Origin: Saccharothrix tamanrassetensis
GTDB taxonomy: Bacteria; Actinomycetota; Actinomycetes; Mycobacteriales; Pseudonocardiaceae
Reading direction: 5' to 3'
NCBI RefSeq assembly: GCF_014203665.1
Contig: NZ_JACHJN010000013.1
Span: 147,889-211,888 of the forward strand
DNA: 64,000 nucleotides
Each line of letters begins with the position of its first letter. Positions within the stretch are counted from its first letter, which is position 1. A program made the translations under genes and the position numbers. Shown piece after piece: positions 1 to 7,806 of this stretch. A model generated the notes under the pieces. The model saw nothing but the letters and a program-made list of their open reading frames with translations, ran no database searches and was not told the DNA's origin.

Positions 1-94
1 ACGACGCCAGTCCGTGCACGGTGGCGAGGTCGTCGGTCAGCCCGCCGTGTCCGTCGTGACGGACCGTGCCCGCGAACTCCAACGCCCGGCTCAT
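1..94 (-). CDS. Partial hypothetical protein (N-terminus only)
   Basis: An ATG at 94 opens a minus-strand frame that runs off the left edge of the window, giving about 31 codons beginning MSRALEFAGTVRHDGHGG. Third codon positions are almost all G or C, as expected for a real frame here. Too little is visible to assign a family. It is divergent from the MDMPI-type gene at 178, so the 83 bases between them should hold both promoters; an AT-richer patch around 135-170 is the likely place. Confidence 0.4.
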   Translation of the reverse strand, partial: MSRALEFAGTVRHDGHGGLTDDLATVHGLAS

Positions 95-177
95 CCCGGC
101 ATCCTAATGGACTTCACGGCGGGCAACCCCGCTATGTTTCCTAACGGTCTTGGTAATTCGAACCATTAGGGGGAGTC

Positions 178-846
178 GTGACGATCGAGAACGCCCCGAT
201 CGAAGCCGTGTTCGACGCACACCGCCGGCTCGGCACGGTCATCGCGGGGCTGACCGACGACCAGGTCGGCGAGCCGTCCGTGCTGCCCGGCTGGACGCGC
301 GGCCACGTGCTCGCGCACATCGCGAACGTCACCACGGCCATGGCCCGTCAAGCCGAGAACGAGGGCACGAAGGTCGAGCCGTACCCCGGCGGGCGGCCGG
401 CGCGGGACGCCGCCATCGAGGCGGACTCGGGCCGTTCGGCCGACGAACACCGCGCGGCGATCGACACCGCCGTCACCCGCCTGGCCAAGGCGTGGGACGG
501 GGTGCGCGACTGGAACGCCCCGGTCACCTACCGGGACGGCACGCTCCGCGACACGGCGTACGCGGTGTGGCGGGAGGTGGAGATCCACACGTTCGACCTG
601 GACCTGGCGCCGGTCCGGTGGTCGCCCGAGTTCTGCGACCACGTCGTGGAATTCCTGGCGCAGCGGGTGCCGGACGGGGTGCGGCTGACCCTGGTGGCAA
701 CCGACGACAGTCGCGAGTGGACCCTCGGTTCAGGGGAAGCGGTCGAAGTCCGGGGAGAGCTGAACGACATCGCCCGGTGGCTCGCCGGTCGTGAGCCGAA
801 GGGAACGTTGACCGGCGAGCCGCCCGTGCTCAACCCGTGGCTGTAG
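178..846 (+). CDS. Maleylpyruvate isomerase-family (MDMPI) mycothiol-dependent enzyme
   Basis: A 222-residue cytoplasmic protein of the DinB/MDMPI fold. Members bind a divalent metal and many use mycothiol, the actinobacterial thiol, as cosubstrate for isomerisation or thiol transfer. The N-terminal metal helix is seen as PGWTRGHVLAHIA (His47), and the second metal motif as WREVEIHTFDL with Glu133 and His137 in ExxxH spacing. A C-terminal region of the MDMPI-C type follows. The GTG start at 178 has a GGGGGAG ribosome site five bases upstream. It ends tail to tail with the N-acetyltransferase gene, overlapping 17 bases. The substrate cannot be told from sequence; many paralogues per genome are usual in actinomycetes. 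Confidence 0.85.
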   Translation: MTIENAPIEAVFDAHRRLGTVIAGLTDDQVGEPSVLPGWTRGHVLAHIANVTTAMARQAENEGTKVEPYPGGRPARDAAIEADSGRSADEHRAAIDTAVTRLAKAWDGVRDWNAPVTYRDGTLRDTAYAVWREVEIHTFDLDLAPVRWSPEFCDHVVEFLAQRVPDGVRLTLVATDDSREWTLGSGEAVEVRGELNDIARWLAGREPKGTLTGEPPVLNPWL

Positions 847-1606
847 GCAGCTCCAGGCCGAAGTCGTCGCGCAGCGTGGTGGCCAGCTCGTCGGGGGTCA
901 GGCTGCGCTTCTGCGGTCCGCCACCGGGCGTGGCCACGGTCAGCTCGCGGTCGGTGATCGCATAACGGGCGCGTTCGTCGGTGCGCTGCACCAGCAGCCT
1001 GCCGACGAACGCGCTCGCCGGGTTCGTCGACAGGTAGTAGTTGAGGATCGCGTAGTCGGCGGGGGTGCGCGGGTCCTCCGTGAAGTCGTACAACGACACC
1101 CACTCGCCGCCCTGGAACGACTTCAGCGTCCACACGTCGTCTTCCTGGTCGAGCCGGAACGTCCAATCCCCTTGCTGCTCGAACGCTCCCTGCGTGAACG
1201 GCAACGGCGTCAACAACCCGCCACCCCCGAAACCCACGTCCACCAACCACTTCCGGTCGACCCGCAGCAACGCGTGCGTGCGCGGGATGTCACCCTCGCG
1301 CCCCAGCAGCACGCGTGCGGCCAACCCCGTGACCTGATGGCCGAGCCGCTCCAACACGGCGGCGAACAGCAGGTTCTGCTCGTAGCAGTAGCCGCCGCGC
1401 TTCCGCCGCACCAGCTTGTCCTGGAGTGACGGCACGTCCAACGCGATCGGCACCCCCGCGCCGATGTCCGCGTTCTCGAACGAGATCGCCTTCAGGTGCG
1501 CGCGGTGCAGCCCGCGCAGCGTGGTGGCCGCGTCGGCCTGCGGGTCGAGCCGGAAGCCGACCCGGTCGAGGTACGCGTCGAGATCGAGGAGTTCACCGTT
1601 CCACAC
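830..1606 (-). CDS. nat: Arylamine N-acetyltransferase (NAT)
   Basis: A 258-residue cytosolic enzyme transferring acetyl from acetyl-CoA to arylamines, hydrazines or related amines. The Cys-His-Asp catalytic triad is complete: Cys74 in RGGYCYEQN, His111 in PRTHALL and Asp123 in WLVDVGFGGG. Length is close to the usual bacterial NAT (about 270-280). The start is a GTG at 1606 with no strong ribosome site; the sequence MWNGELLDLDAYL matches the expected N-terminal helix, so I keep it. It is the last gene of no visible operon. In Pseudonocardiales such enzymes can also act as amide synthases in ansamycin clusters, but no polyketide genes lie nearby, so a xenobiotic-type NAT is more likely. Confidence 0.93.
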   Translation of the reverse strand: MWNGELLDLDAYLDRVGFRLDPQADAATTLRGLHRAHLKAISFENADIGAGVPIALDVPSLQDKLVRRKRGGYCYEQNLLFAAVLERLGHQVTGLAARVLLGREGDIPRTHALLRVDRKWLVDVGFGGGGLLTPLPFTQGAFEQQGDWTFRLDQEDDVWTLKSFQGGEWVSLYDFTEDPRTPADYAILNYYLSTNPASAFVGRLLVQRTDERARYAITDRELTVATPGGGPQKRSLTPDELATTLRDDFGLELPTATG

Positions 1607-1717
1607 CGGCCCAGCATGTCAGCTCACCGCGCTGCCCGGACGGCGGCTCGGCACGTTCCTGCGCTTGGTGGCGGATGGCACATGCGGAGGCCTGCTGCGG
1701 TTGCCTGCTGCGGTGGC

Positions 1718-1834
1718 TTACTGCGGTTGGCGGGCGTGGCGCACCGGGGAACGGGTGATGGCCACGGCCTGCCCGACCAACCCCACGACGGCGATCCGGA
1801 CAGCGGTCCGGTTCCCGAACAGGTCGGCGAGCAC
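1718..1834 (-). pseudogene. Possible gene remnant (38-codon C-terminal fragment)
   Basis: A short minus-strand frame from a GTG at 1834 to TAA at 1720-1718 reads LADLFGNRTAVRIAVVGLVG then AVAITRSPVRHARQPQ. Its third positions are about 85% G/C, typical of coding frames here, but upstream of 1834 the bias vanishes. It looks like the end of a hydrophobic protein whose 5' part is lost. I cannot name a family. It could be chance. Confidence 0.25.
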
Positions 1835-1882
1835 CGGTCGTCGACAGCCGGAGGGGCACAACGGTCTGATCCGAATTGGTGA

Positions 1883-2047
1883 ACAATCTTATCGAAGTGC
1901 CGCAGGACGAAGTCAGGCGTCGATGCCAGGCTGGGCGACCGGCTGCGCCCGAAATGGGGCATCTACCGCTCCCTGGGCGATACCTCCGGCTCCCTCCACA
2001 ACTGCTACCTGCTGCTGTGCAACCTGAAGGCATATAGGTTCGAGTGA
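1883..2047 (+). pseudogene. Remnant of a secreted protein C-terminus (polysaccharide-lyase-like tail)
   Basis: After a TGA at 1880-1882 an open frame runs to TGA at 2045-2047 and includes RLRPKWGIYRSLGDTSGSLH followed by NCYLLLCNLKAYRFE. No start or fuller domain is present upstream. KWGIYRS-type tails with a YLLLxNL strand are, from memory, seen at the ends of secreted heparin-lyase-I-fold polysaccharide lyases; that assignment is weak. The fragment abuts the DUF3500 gene. Together with the minus-strand remnant at 1718-1834 it suggests the 1607-2043 gap is debris of former genes. Confidence 0.35.
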
Positions 2048-2985
2048 TGCTGCACGAGATCACCGAGGCCACGCGCGGCTTGCTCGACCTCCTCGACGAA
2101 CGGCAGCGCGCGGTCGCGGTGCGTGCCGTCTCCGACGACGACCTGCGCAGGCGCTGGGCCTACACGCCCGGCCCACGGCCCGGTGTGGTGCTCGGCGAAC
2201 TGCGCCGCGACCAGCGCAAGGCCGTGCACCGCCTGCTGTCCTGCGTGCTCAGCCCGCACGCGTATGCGCAGGCCACGGCCGTGATGGCGCTGGAGGACGT
2301 GCTGGACGACCGGGAAGGCGGCCACCGCGACCGGCACCAGGGCGACTACTGGACGGTCTTGTTCGGCCTGCCCGGCTCGGACGAGCCGTGGGGGTGGCGG
2401 GTGGAGGGCCACCACCTGTCGGTGAGCGTGGTGGTGGCCGACGGACGGGTGTCGGCCACCCCGTTCTTCCTCGGCGCGAATCCGGCCCGGGTCACCTACC
2501 GGGGCCGCACGGTCACGCAGCCGCTGCGGCTGGAGGAGGAGTTGCCGCGCGAACTGCTGGACCGCATGGGACGCACCGCGCGCGGCCTCGCCGTGGTGGC
2601 CGATAGTCCGCCACCGGACCTGCGCACCGGCAACGCGCCTCGGATCGGCGACATCGAACCGCAGGGCGTCACACCCGCGCAGCTCGACCGCCCGTCACGG
2701 GGGCTGCTGCTCGGGCTGGTCCGCTACTACCTGGACCGGCTGCACGGCGACCTGGCCGACGAGGAGTTCCAGGAAATCGACTTGGACCGGCTGCACTTCG
2801 CCTGGGAGGGTTCGACCAGCCGCGGCGCGGGCCACTACTACCGCATCCAGGGACCGGAGTTGCTGATCGAGTACGACAACACCGCGAACGACGCCAACCA
2901 CGCGCATTCCGTGTGGCGCAGGCGGTCCGGCGACTTCGGCGACGACCTGCTCGCCGCGCACCGGGCGGCGGTGAGGCACGAGTGA
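2047..2985 (+). CDS. DUF3500 domain-containing protein
   Basis: A 312-residue protein matching the DUF3500 family, which occurs in bacteria and fungi and whose biochemical role is unknown. Recognisable features are the DYWTVLFGLPGSDEPWGWR segment near residues 100-118 followed by GHHLSVSV, and the C-terminal HYYRIQGPELLIEYDN then ANHAHSVWRR. No signal peptide or membrane segment is seen. The start may be ATG 2047 or the adjoining GTG 2044; neither has a clear ribosome site. It overlaps the endonuclease V gene by four bases (GTGA at 2982-2985), so the two are translationally coupled. Confidence 0.85.
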   Translation: MLHEITEATRGLLDLLDERQRAVAVRAVSDDDLRRRWAYTPGPRPGVVLGELRRDQRKAVHRLLSCVLSPHAYAQATAVMALEDVLDDREGGHRDRHQGDYWTVLFGLPGSDEPWGWRVEGHHLSVSVVVADGRVSATPFFLGANPARVTYRGRTVTQPLRLEEELPRELLDRMGRTARGLAVVADSPPPDLRTGNAPRIGDIEPQGVTPAQLDRPSRGLLLGLVRYYLDRLHGDLADEEFQEIDLDRLHFAWEGSTSRGAGHYYRIQGPELLIEYDNTANDANHAHSVWRRRSGDFGDDLLAAHRAAVRHE

Positions 2986-3614
2986 CACCCGAGGAGGCGG
3001 TCGCCGAGCAGGAACGGCTGCGGCCAAGGGTGCGGACATCGACCGATCCGGGGTTGACCGTGCAGTACGTGGCCGGGCTGGACGTCTCGTACGCCGACGA
3101 CGATCGGCTGGCCGGGGCGATCGTCGTGCTGGACGCGTCGACGATGGAGACCGTGGACTCGGCCGTGGTGCTCGGAAACGCCGAATTCCCCTACGTGCCG
3201 GGGTTGTTCGCGTTCCGCGAGCTGCCGCCGCTGCTGCGCGCCCTGTCCAAGCTCACCGTGACGCCGGATCTGCTGGTGTGCGACGGGCAGGGGTTGGCGC
3301 ACCCGAGGCGGTTCGGGTTGGCGTGCCACATCGGGGTGGTGACCGACCTGCCGAGCGTCGGCGTGGCGAAGACGCCGATGGGTCGCTTCGAACAGCCTTC
3401 CGACGAACGGGGTGCGGCCACCGACCTGGTGGAGGACGGCGAGGTCGTCGGTCGCGCGCTACGGACCCGTGCCGGGGTGAAGCCGGTGTTCGTGTCCGTC
3501 GGACACCGCATCGACCTGGACCGGGCGTGCGCGGAAGTCCTGCGGCTCTGCGTTACGCGGTTGCCGGAGACGACTCGCCGTGCGGACTCGCTCGGCCGTG
3601 CTCAGCTCAGGTAG
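2982..3614 (+). CDS. nfi: Endonuclease V (deoxyinosine 3'-endonuclease)
   Basis: A 210-residue nuclease that nicks DNA (and in some organisms RNA) one base 3' of hypoxanthine, starting repair of deaminated adenine. Active-site acidic residues are visible: Asp34 in VAGLDVSYADD, Glu80 in FAFRELPPL and Asp101 in LLVCDGQGLAHPRR, the family signature. Length is slightly below the E. coli protein (about 223). The GTG start at 2982 overlaps the DUF3500 stop, supporting an operon; a longer in-frame start upstream at 2913 lies inside that gene and is unlikely. The 3' end overlaps the convergent GH4 gene by 13 bases. Confidence 0.93.
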   Translation: MTPEEAVAEQERLRPRVRTSTDPGLTVQYVAGLDVSYADDDRLAGAIVVLDASTMETVDSAVVLGNAEFPYVPGLFAFRELPPLLRALSKLTVTPDLLVCDGQGLAHPRRFGLACHIGVVTDLPSVGVAKTPMGRFEQPSDERGAATDLVEDGEVVGRALRTRAGVKPVFVSVGHRIDLDRACAEVLRLCVTRLPETTRRADSLGRAQLR

Positions 3615-4822
3615 GCCAGCTCCGGGTGACGCCTGGTGTAGTTGTCGAGCAGGCTTTTCGCGACCGACACCGAGTCGACCAGGGGATGCAGCGCGAACGC
3701 TTTCAGCGCCGCTTGCCGGGTGCCCTCCATGACCAGTCGGTCCACCGCCTTGACCGACGTGACCAGTCCGGCGGCGTGGTCGGGCAACCGGCTCACCGGC
3801 AACGGCGTCGCGCCGCCAGCGTCGACCGTGCACGGCACCTCCACGATCGCCTGTTCATCCACATTGGACAAGGTCGCACCGTTGCGGACGTTGAGGATCA
3901 GCGTCGCGCGCTCGTCACCGGCAATGGCGTGCATGAGGTTGAGCGCGACGTGCTCGTACCCGCCGCCCTCCAACGAGTCGCGGTCCTGCTGCATGTACGT
4001 GGCCTCGCGTTCCAGCCTGGTGGTCTCCCAGTCCACCTCACCGTCGTAGAAGCGCTTCTGCTGACGCAACAGGAAAGCACCCCGGTCGTCACCCAGCGCG
4101 TCTCGGGTGTCGTAGTAGTAGTGCAGGTATTCGTTCGGGATAACGCCCAACGCCTGCAACCACTCCACGCCGAACAGCCTGCCCTCTTCGAACGAGTGCA
4201 AGGCCTCCGCGTCGGCCAGCAGCCGGGGCAGCAGGTCCTCCCCACCGACGTGGACTCCCTGCAACCAGCCGAGATGGTTCAACCCGGCGTAGTCAAAGGT
4301 CGCGTCATCGACCTGCAACGCACGTGCCACCCGGCGGCACAGCCCGACCGGCGAATCGCAGATGCCGATCACCCGTGATCCGAGTTGCTCCGCCATGACC
4401 TCGGTGATCAGTCCGGCGGGGTTGGTGAAGTTGATGACCCACGCCTCCGGGGCCAGCCGGGCGACCCGCCGGGCGATGTCCCGCGCGACCGGGGCGGTGC
4501 GTAGTCCGTAGGCGATCCCGCCCGCGCCAACGGTTTCCTGCCCCAGCACGCCGTGCGCGTGCGCCACCTCCTCGTCGATCGCCCGCCCGGCGAGCCCGCC
4601 GACCCGGATCGCCGAGAACACGAAATCCGCGCCCGGCAACGCTTCGTCCAGGTCCGTGGTGACGCTGACGTGGGGCCCGCCGTGCAGCACGGCCCGGATG
4701 CTCGCGAGTCGCGACGCGTCCACGTCGTGCAGGACGAGTTCGTCCACGCGCCCGTCGGCCACCAACGCCTTGTGCACCAGCGGCACGCGGAACCCGCCCC
4801 CGCCCAGGATGACCAGCCTCAT
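3602..4822 (-). CDS. Glycoside hydrolase family 4 (6-phospho-beta-glucosidase-like)
   Basis: A 406-residue cytosolic glycosidase that uses NAD+ and a divalent metal and works by transient oxidation at C3 of the sugar. The N-terminal dinucleotide motif VILGGGGFRVP, the INFTNPAGLITEVM segment, GICDSPVGLCRR (the metal-binding cysteine region) and AGLNHLGW are all characteristic. Length fits the family (about 410-450). The ATG at 4822 overlaps the LysR stop by four bases, so the regulator and enzyme are coupled. Whether the substrate is a phosphorylated or free glycoside cannot be read from sequence; the absence of a phosphotransferase-system gene nearby leaves this open. Confidence 0.9.
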   Translation of the reverse strand: MRLVILGGGGFRVPLVHKALVADGRVDELVLHDVDASRLASIRAVLHGGPHVSVTTDLDEALPGADFVFSAIRVGGLAGRAIDEEVAHAHGVLGQETVGAGGIAYGLRTAPVARDIARRVARLAPEAWVINFTNPAGLITEVMAEQLGSRVIGICDSPVGLCRRVARALQVDDATFDYAGLNHLGWLQGVHVGGEDLLPRLLADAEALHSFEEGRLFGVEWLQALGVIPNEYLHYYYDTRDALGDDRGAFLLRQQKRFYDGEVDWETTRLEREATYMQQDRDSLEGGGYEHVALNLMHAIAGDERATLILNVRNGATLSNVDEQAIVEVPCTVDAGGATPLPVSRLPDHAAGLVTSVKAVDRLVMEGTRQAALKAFALHPLVDSVSVAKSLLDNYTRRHPELAYLS

Positions 4823-5685
4823 GCGTCCCATCCTGCCTCGGCGAGCAACCCGATGAACGCGGACGTGAGCGGATCGGGATCTTTGTGGCAGTACGCGACC
4901 AGTTCGCGCCGCACCGGGGGCTCCGGCCGCAGCACCACCCCGTCGAACCGCTCCGGCACCACGTTGCGCGGCACCAGCGCGGGCCCCAGTCCCGCGGCGG
5001 CCAGCACCGGAACGGTCGCGGTCTGCTCGGTCCGCACCGCCGCCCACGGCTGGAAACCGCGGTCCCGGCACGCCGCGTCGACCACGTCCGCCAGCCCGTT
5101 GCCCGGCGCGTAGTGCACCCACCCCTGATCGGCGAACGCCCGCAGGTCCACCGGGCTCTCGTGCTCCGAGTCGGGCGGCAGGACCAGCACGAAGTCCTCC
5201 ATGCCGAGCACCCGCGTGAAACCGGCCCACCCCACCGGGTCCGGCCCGATCGCCACGTCGGCCTGCCCTTCGGCCATCGCTTCCCGCAGCTCGTCGGCGT
5301 GCCGGTGTTCGAACAGCCTGATCCGCACGTCCGGGTGCAGCGCGCGCCACTTCCGCAGCACGGGTGGCAGTGCGCCGAGCGTGAGCGAGTACACCGTCGC
5401 CACGTGCAGCTCGCCGCACTCCAGGCCACCTGCCCGTCGGGCGGCCGTCATCGCGCGTTCGGCGTCGGCCAGCGCCGCCCGTGCGAACGGCAGCCAGGCC
5501 CGACCGGCCGGGGTGAGCCGGACGGTGCGGGGCAGCCGGTCCAGCAACTGCGTGCCGGTGGTGCGTTCCAACGCCCGGATCTGGTGTGACAGCGCGGGTT
5601 GCGTCACGTGCAACAGTTCGGCGGCACGGGTGAAGGAGCCTTCGTCCACGACCGTGACGAGGTACTCGAACTGCCGCAGTGTCAT
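4819..5685 (-). CDS. LysR-family transcriptional regulator
   Basis: A 288-residue regulator with an N-terminal winged helix-turn-helix (residues 1-60, MTLRQFEYLVTVVDEGSFTR and AAELLHVTQPALSHQIRALE) and a C-terminal periplasmic-binding-like effector domain. It is translationally coupled to the downstream GH4 glycosidase and divergent from the esterase-MFS pair, with only 70 bases between start codons. LysR proteins commonly control the divergent gene, so it may control either side. Two copies of TTTATGG/CTTATGG-like sequence sit in this short gap and could form part of its operator; that is inference. Confidence 0.92.
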   Translation of the reverse strand: MTLRQFEYLVTVVDEGSFTRAAELLHVTQPALSHQIRALERTTGTQLLDRLPRTVRLTPAGRAWLPFARAALADAERAMTAARRAGGLECGELHVATVYSLTLGALPPVLRKWRALHPDVRIRLFEHRHADELREAMAEGQADVAIGPDPVGWAGFTRVLGMEDFVLVLPPDSEHESPVDLRAFADQGWVHYAPGNGLADVVDAACRDRGFQPWAAVRTEQTATVPVLAAAGLGPALVPRNVVPERFDGVVLRPEPPVRRELVAYCHKDPDPLTSAFIGLLAEAGWDA

Positions 5686-5702
5686 GAAGCCAGTTTATGG
5701 CT

Positions 5703-5732
5703 TTGAGAAGGAACATGCCTTGGACTTATGGA
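5703..5732 (+). promoter_or_regulatory. Candidate promoter for esterase-MFS pair
   Basis: TTGAGA at 5703-5708 and TATGGA at 5727-5732 are separated by 18 bases and resemble a vegetative -35/-10 pair reading toward the esterase. The predicted start of transcription (about 5738-5740) favours the ATG at 5756 rather than the ATG at 5732. The site lies in the LysR/esterase divergent gap. Confidence 0.3.
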
Positions 5733-5755
5733 TGAACGGATCACACGATGGCTTC

Positions 5756-6658
5756 ATGGCACTGAACGAACAAGCCCGCGCCGCACTGGAGAAGACCGCG
5801 GGCGCGCCCCCGGTGGAGGGGTCGACCGTCCACGACGCGCGGCAAGCCTTCCTGGGGCACCTGGGGTTCCAGAGCGAGCCGTTGCCGACCCGGATCGAGC
5901 ACCTGTTCGTGCCCGGCCCCACGGCCGACCTGCCCGCACGCGTCTACTACCCGTCGGGCGACGGGCCGTTCCCCGCGATCGTGTTCCTGCACGGCAGTGG
6001 TTTCGTGATCGGCAATCTCGACGTGTACGACGTGCCGCTGCGGCGGCTGGCGCACGCCACCGGGCACGCCGTGTTCGCGGTGAACTACCAGAAAGCCCCC
6101 GAACACCCGTTCCCGATCCCCCTGGACGATTGCTACGCCGCCACCGCGTGGTTCTTCCACCACGCCCGGCAACTCGGCGTCGACCCGGAACGCATCGGCA
6201 TCGCGGGGGACAGCGCCGGCGGCACCCTGGCCGCAGCGGTGACGCTGAAGGCGCGTGAGGCGGGCCCCGGGCTCGCGTTCCAGATCCTGGTCTACCCGCC
6301 GCTCGACACCGACTTCAACACCGAGTCCTATGCCGACAACGCGGTCGGCCACGGCCTGCGGCGCGATGCGATGCGCTGGTTCTGGTCGCACTACCTGAAC
6401 GGACAGGAGCCGACGGAACTCGCTGCCCCGCTCCGGGCGTCGCTGGACGGTCTGCCGCCCGCGTTCGTGGGCCTCGCCGAGCACGACCCGGTGCGCTCCG
6501 ACGGCGAGCGTTACGCCGAGAAGCTGGCGGCGGCCGGGGTTCCGGTGCACGTGCGGCACTTCGACGGCACGATCCACGGCTTCGTGATCATGGACGGGTT
6601 GCTGGACGAACTGGGTGTGCTGCTCGAAGAGATCACGTCCTGGCTGGGAGAGCTCTGA
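5756..6658 (+). CDS. Alpha/beta hydrolase, hormone-sensitive-lipase-type esterase
   Basis: A 300-residue carboxylesterase of the HSL family. It has the oxyanion-hole motif (here FLHGSGF in place of HGGG), the nucleophile elbow GIAGDSAGGTLAA, the acid in AEHDPVRSD and the catalytic His in GTIHGFVIM. The LysR-side neighbour and tight coupling to an MFS exporter (TGATG overlap at 6656-6660) suggest a detoxification or small-ester catabolism pair. The ATG at 5732 would add eight residues; 5756 gives the more typical N-terminus MALNEQARAALEKTAG. No signal peptide, so cytoplasmic. Confidence 0.88.
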   Translation: MALNEQARAALEKTAGAPPVEGSTVHDARQAFLGHLGFQSEPLPTRIEHLFVPGPTADLPARVYYPSGDGPFPAIVFLHGSGFVIGNLDVYDVPLRRLAHATGHAVFAVNYQKAPEHPFPIPLDDCYAATAWFFHHARQLGVDPERIGIAGDSAGGTLAAAVTLKAREAGPGLAFQILVYPPLDTDFNTESYADNAVGHGLRRDAMRWFWSHYLNGQEPTELAAPLRASLDGLPPAFVGLAEHDPVRSDGERYAEKLAAAGVPVHVRHFDGTIHGFVIMDGLLDELGVLLEEITSWLGEL

Positions 6659-7806
6659 TGCCGCTCGCACTCGTCGCCCTGGCCATCGGCGCGTTCGGCA
6701 TCGGCACCACGGAGTTCGTGATCGTCGGTCTGCTGCCCCAGGTCGCCTCCGACCTGAACGTGTCGATCCCGTCGGCCGGACTGCTCGTGTCCGGTTACGC
6801 GCTGAGCGTCGTGGTCGGCGCACCGCTGATCACCGCCGGCGGGTCACGCCTGCCGCGCAAGAAGCTGCTGGTCGGCCTGATGGCGCTGTTCATCCTCGGC
6901 AACGTGTTGTCCGCGGTGGCGGACAGCTATGCCCTGCTGATGGTCGGCCGCGTGGTGGCCGCGCTGTGCCACGGGGCGTTCTTCGGCGTCGGCGCGGTGG
7001 TGGCGTCCGGGCTGGTCGCGCCCGAACGGCGGGCGCGGGCGATCGCGCTGATGTTCACCGGGTTGACCGTGGCGAACGTCCTGGGCGTGCCGATGGGCAC
7101 CGCGCTGGGCCAGGAGTTCGGCTGGCGCTCGACGTTCTGGGCGGTGACGCTCCTCGGGGTCGTCGGACTGGTGGGGATCATCGCCCTGGTGCCGCCGCAG
7201 CCCGCGTCGGACGGACTGCGCGGCGAACTGGAGGTGTTCCGGCGGCCCGGGGTGTGGCTGGCCCTGGGCACCACCGCGTTGGGCTTCGGCGCGGTGTTCG
7301 CGTCGTTCACCTACATCGCACCGATGATGACCGAGGTGGCCGGGTTCTCGCCGGGCGCGGTCACGTGGCTGCTGGTGCTGTTCGGGGCCGGGTTGTGCGT
7401 CGGGAACGTGGTGGGCGGGCGTGCGGCGGACCGGAGCCTCATGCCGAGCCTGTACGCGATCCTGGCCGCCTTGGCGGCCGTGCTGGTGGCCTTCGTGTTC
7501 ACCGCCCAGTCGCAGTTGCTCGGCGCGATCACGATCGCCCTGCTCGGCGTGGCCGGGTTCGCGACCGTCGCGCCGTTGCAGACCCGGGTGCTGCAACAGG
7601 CCGAGGGTGCTCCGGCGTTGGCCTCGGCGGCGAACATCGCCGCGTTCAACCTGGGCAACGCGGCGGGCGCGTGGTTCGGAGGCGTCGCCATCGACGCCGG
7701 ATTCGGTTACACCGCACCGAACTGGGTGGCCGCGCTGATGGCGTTGGCGGCGCTCGGTGTGGCGATCGCGAGCGGACGGGTCAGGACGCCTGTTCGGTCG
7801 CGGTGA
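6658..7806 (+). CDS. MFS transporter, DHA1 (drug/proton antiporter) type
   Basis: A 382-residue membrane protein with about 12 hydrophobic segments. The opening ALAIGAFGIGTTEFVIVGLL is typical of the AraJ/CmlA-like 12-helix efflux group, and the LPRKKLL loop between helices 2 and 3 corresponds to motif A in degenerate form. It likely exports a drug or metabolite by proton antiport. The ATG overlaps the esterase stop by one base, so it is co-translated with that enzyme. Its 3' end overlaps the convergent adenosine deaminase gene by 26 bases. Confidence 0.9.
   Translation: MPLALVALAIGAFGIGTTEFVIVGLLPQVASDLNVSIPSAGLLVSGYALSVVVGAPLITAGGSRLPRKKLLVGLMALFILGNVLSAVADSYALLMVGRVVAALCHGAFFGVGAVVASGLVAPERRARAIALMFTGLTVANVLGVPMGTALGQEFGWRSTFWAVTLLGVVGLVGIIALVPPQPASDGLRGELEVFRRPGVWLALGTTALGFGAVFASFTYIAPMMTEVAGFSPGAVTWLLVLFGAGLCVGNVVGGRAADRSLMPSLYAILAALAAVLVAFVFTAQSQLLGAITIALLGVAGFATVAPLQTRVLQQAEGAPALASAANIAAFNLGNAAGAWFGGVAIDAGFGYTAPNWVAALMALAALGVAIASGRVRTPVRSR

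Noticed and set aside
830..1606. NAT gene as an ansamycin amide synthase
   Set aside because: Family includes such enzymes, but there is no polyketide synthase or AHBA gene around it.
3602..5716. A 704-codon minus-strand open frame covering the GH4 gene and beyond
   Set aside because: Only 3602-4822 is the GH4 enzyme; the upstream part is an antisense-biased echo over the LysR gene, which is clearly coding in another frame.
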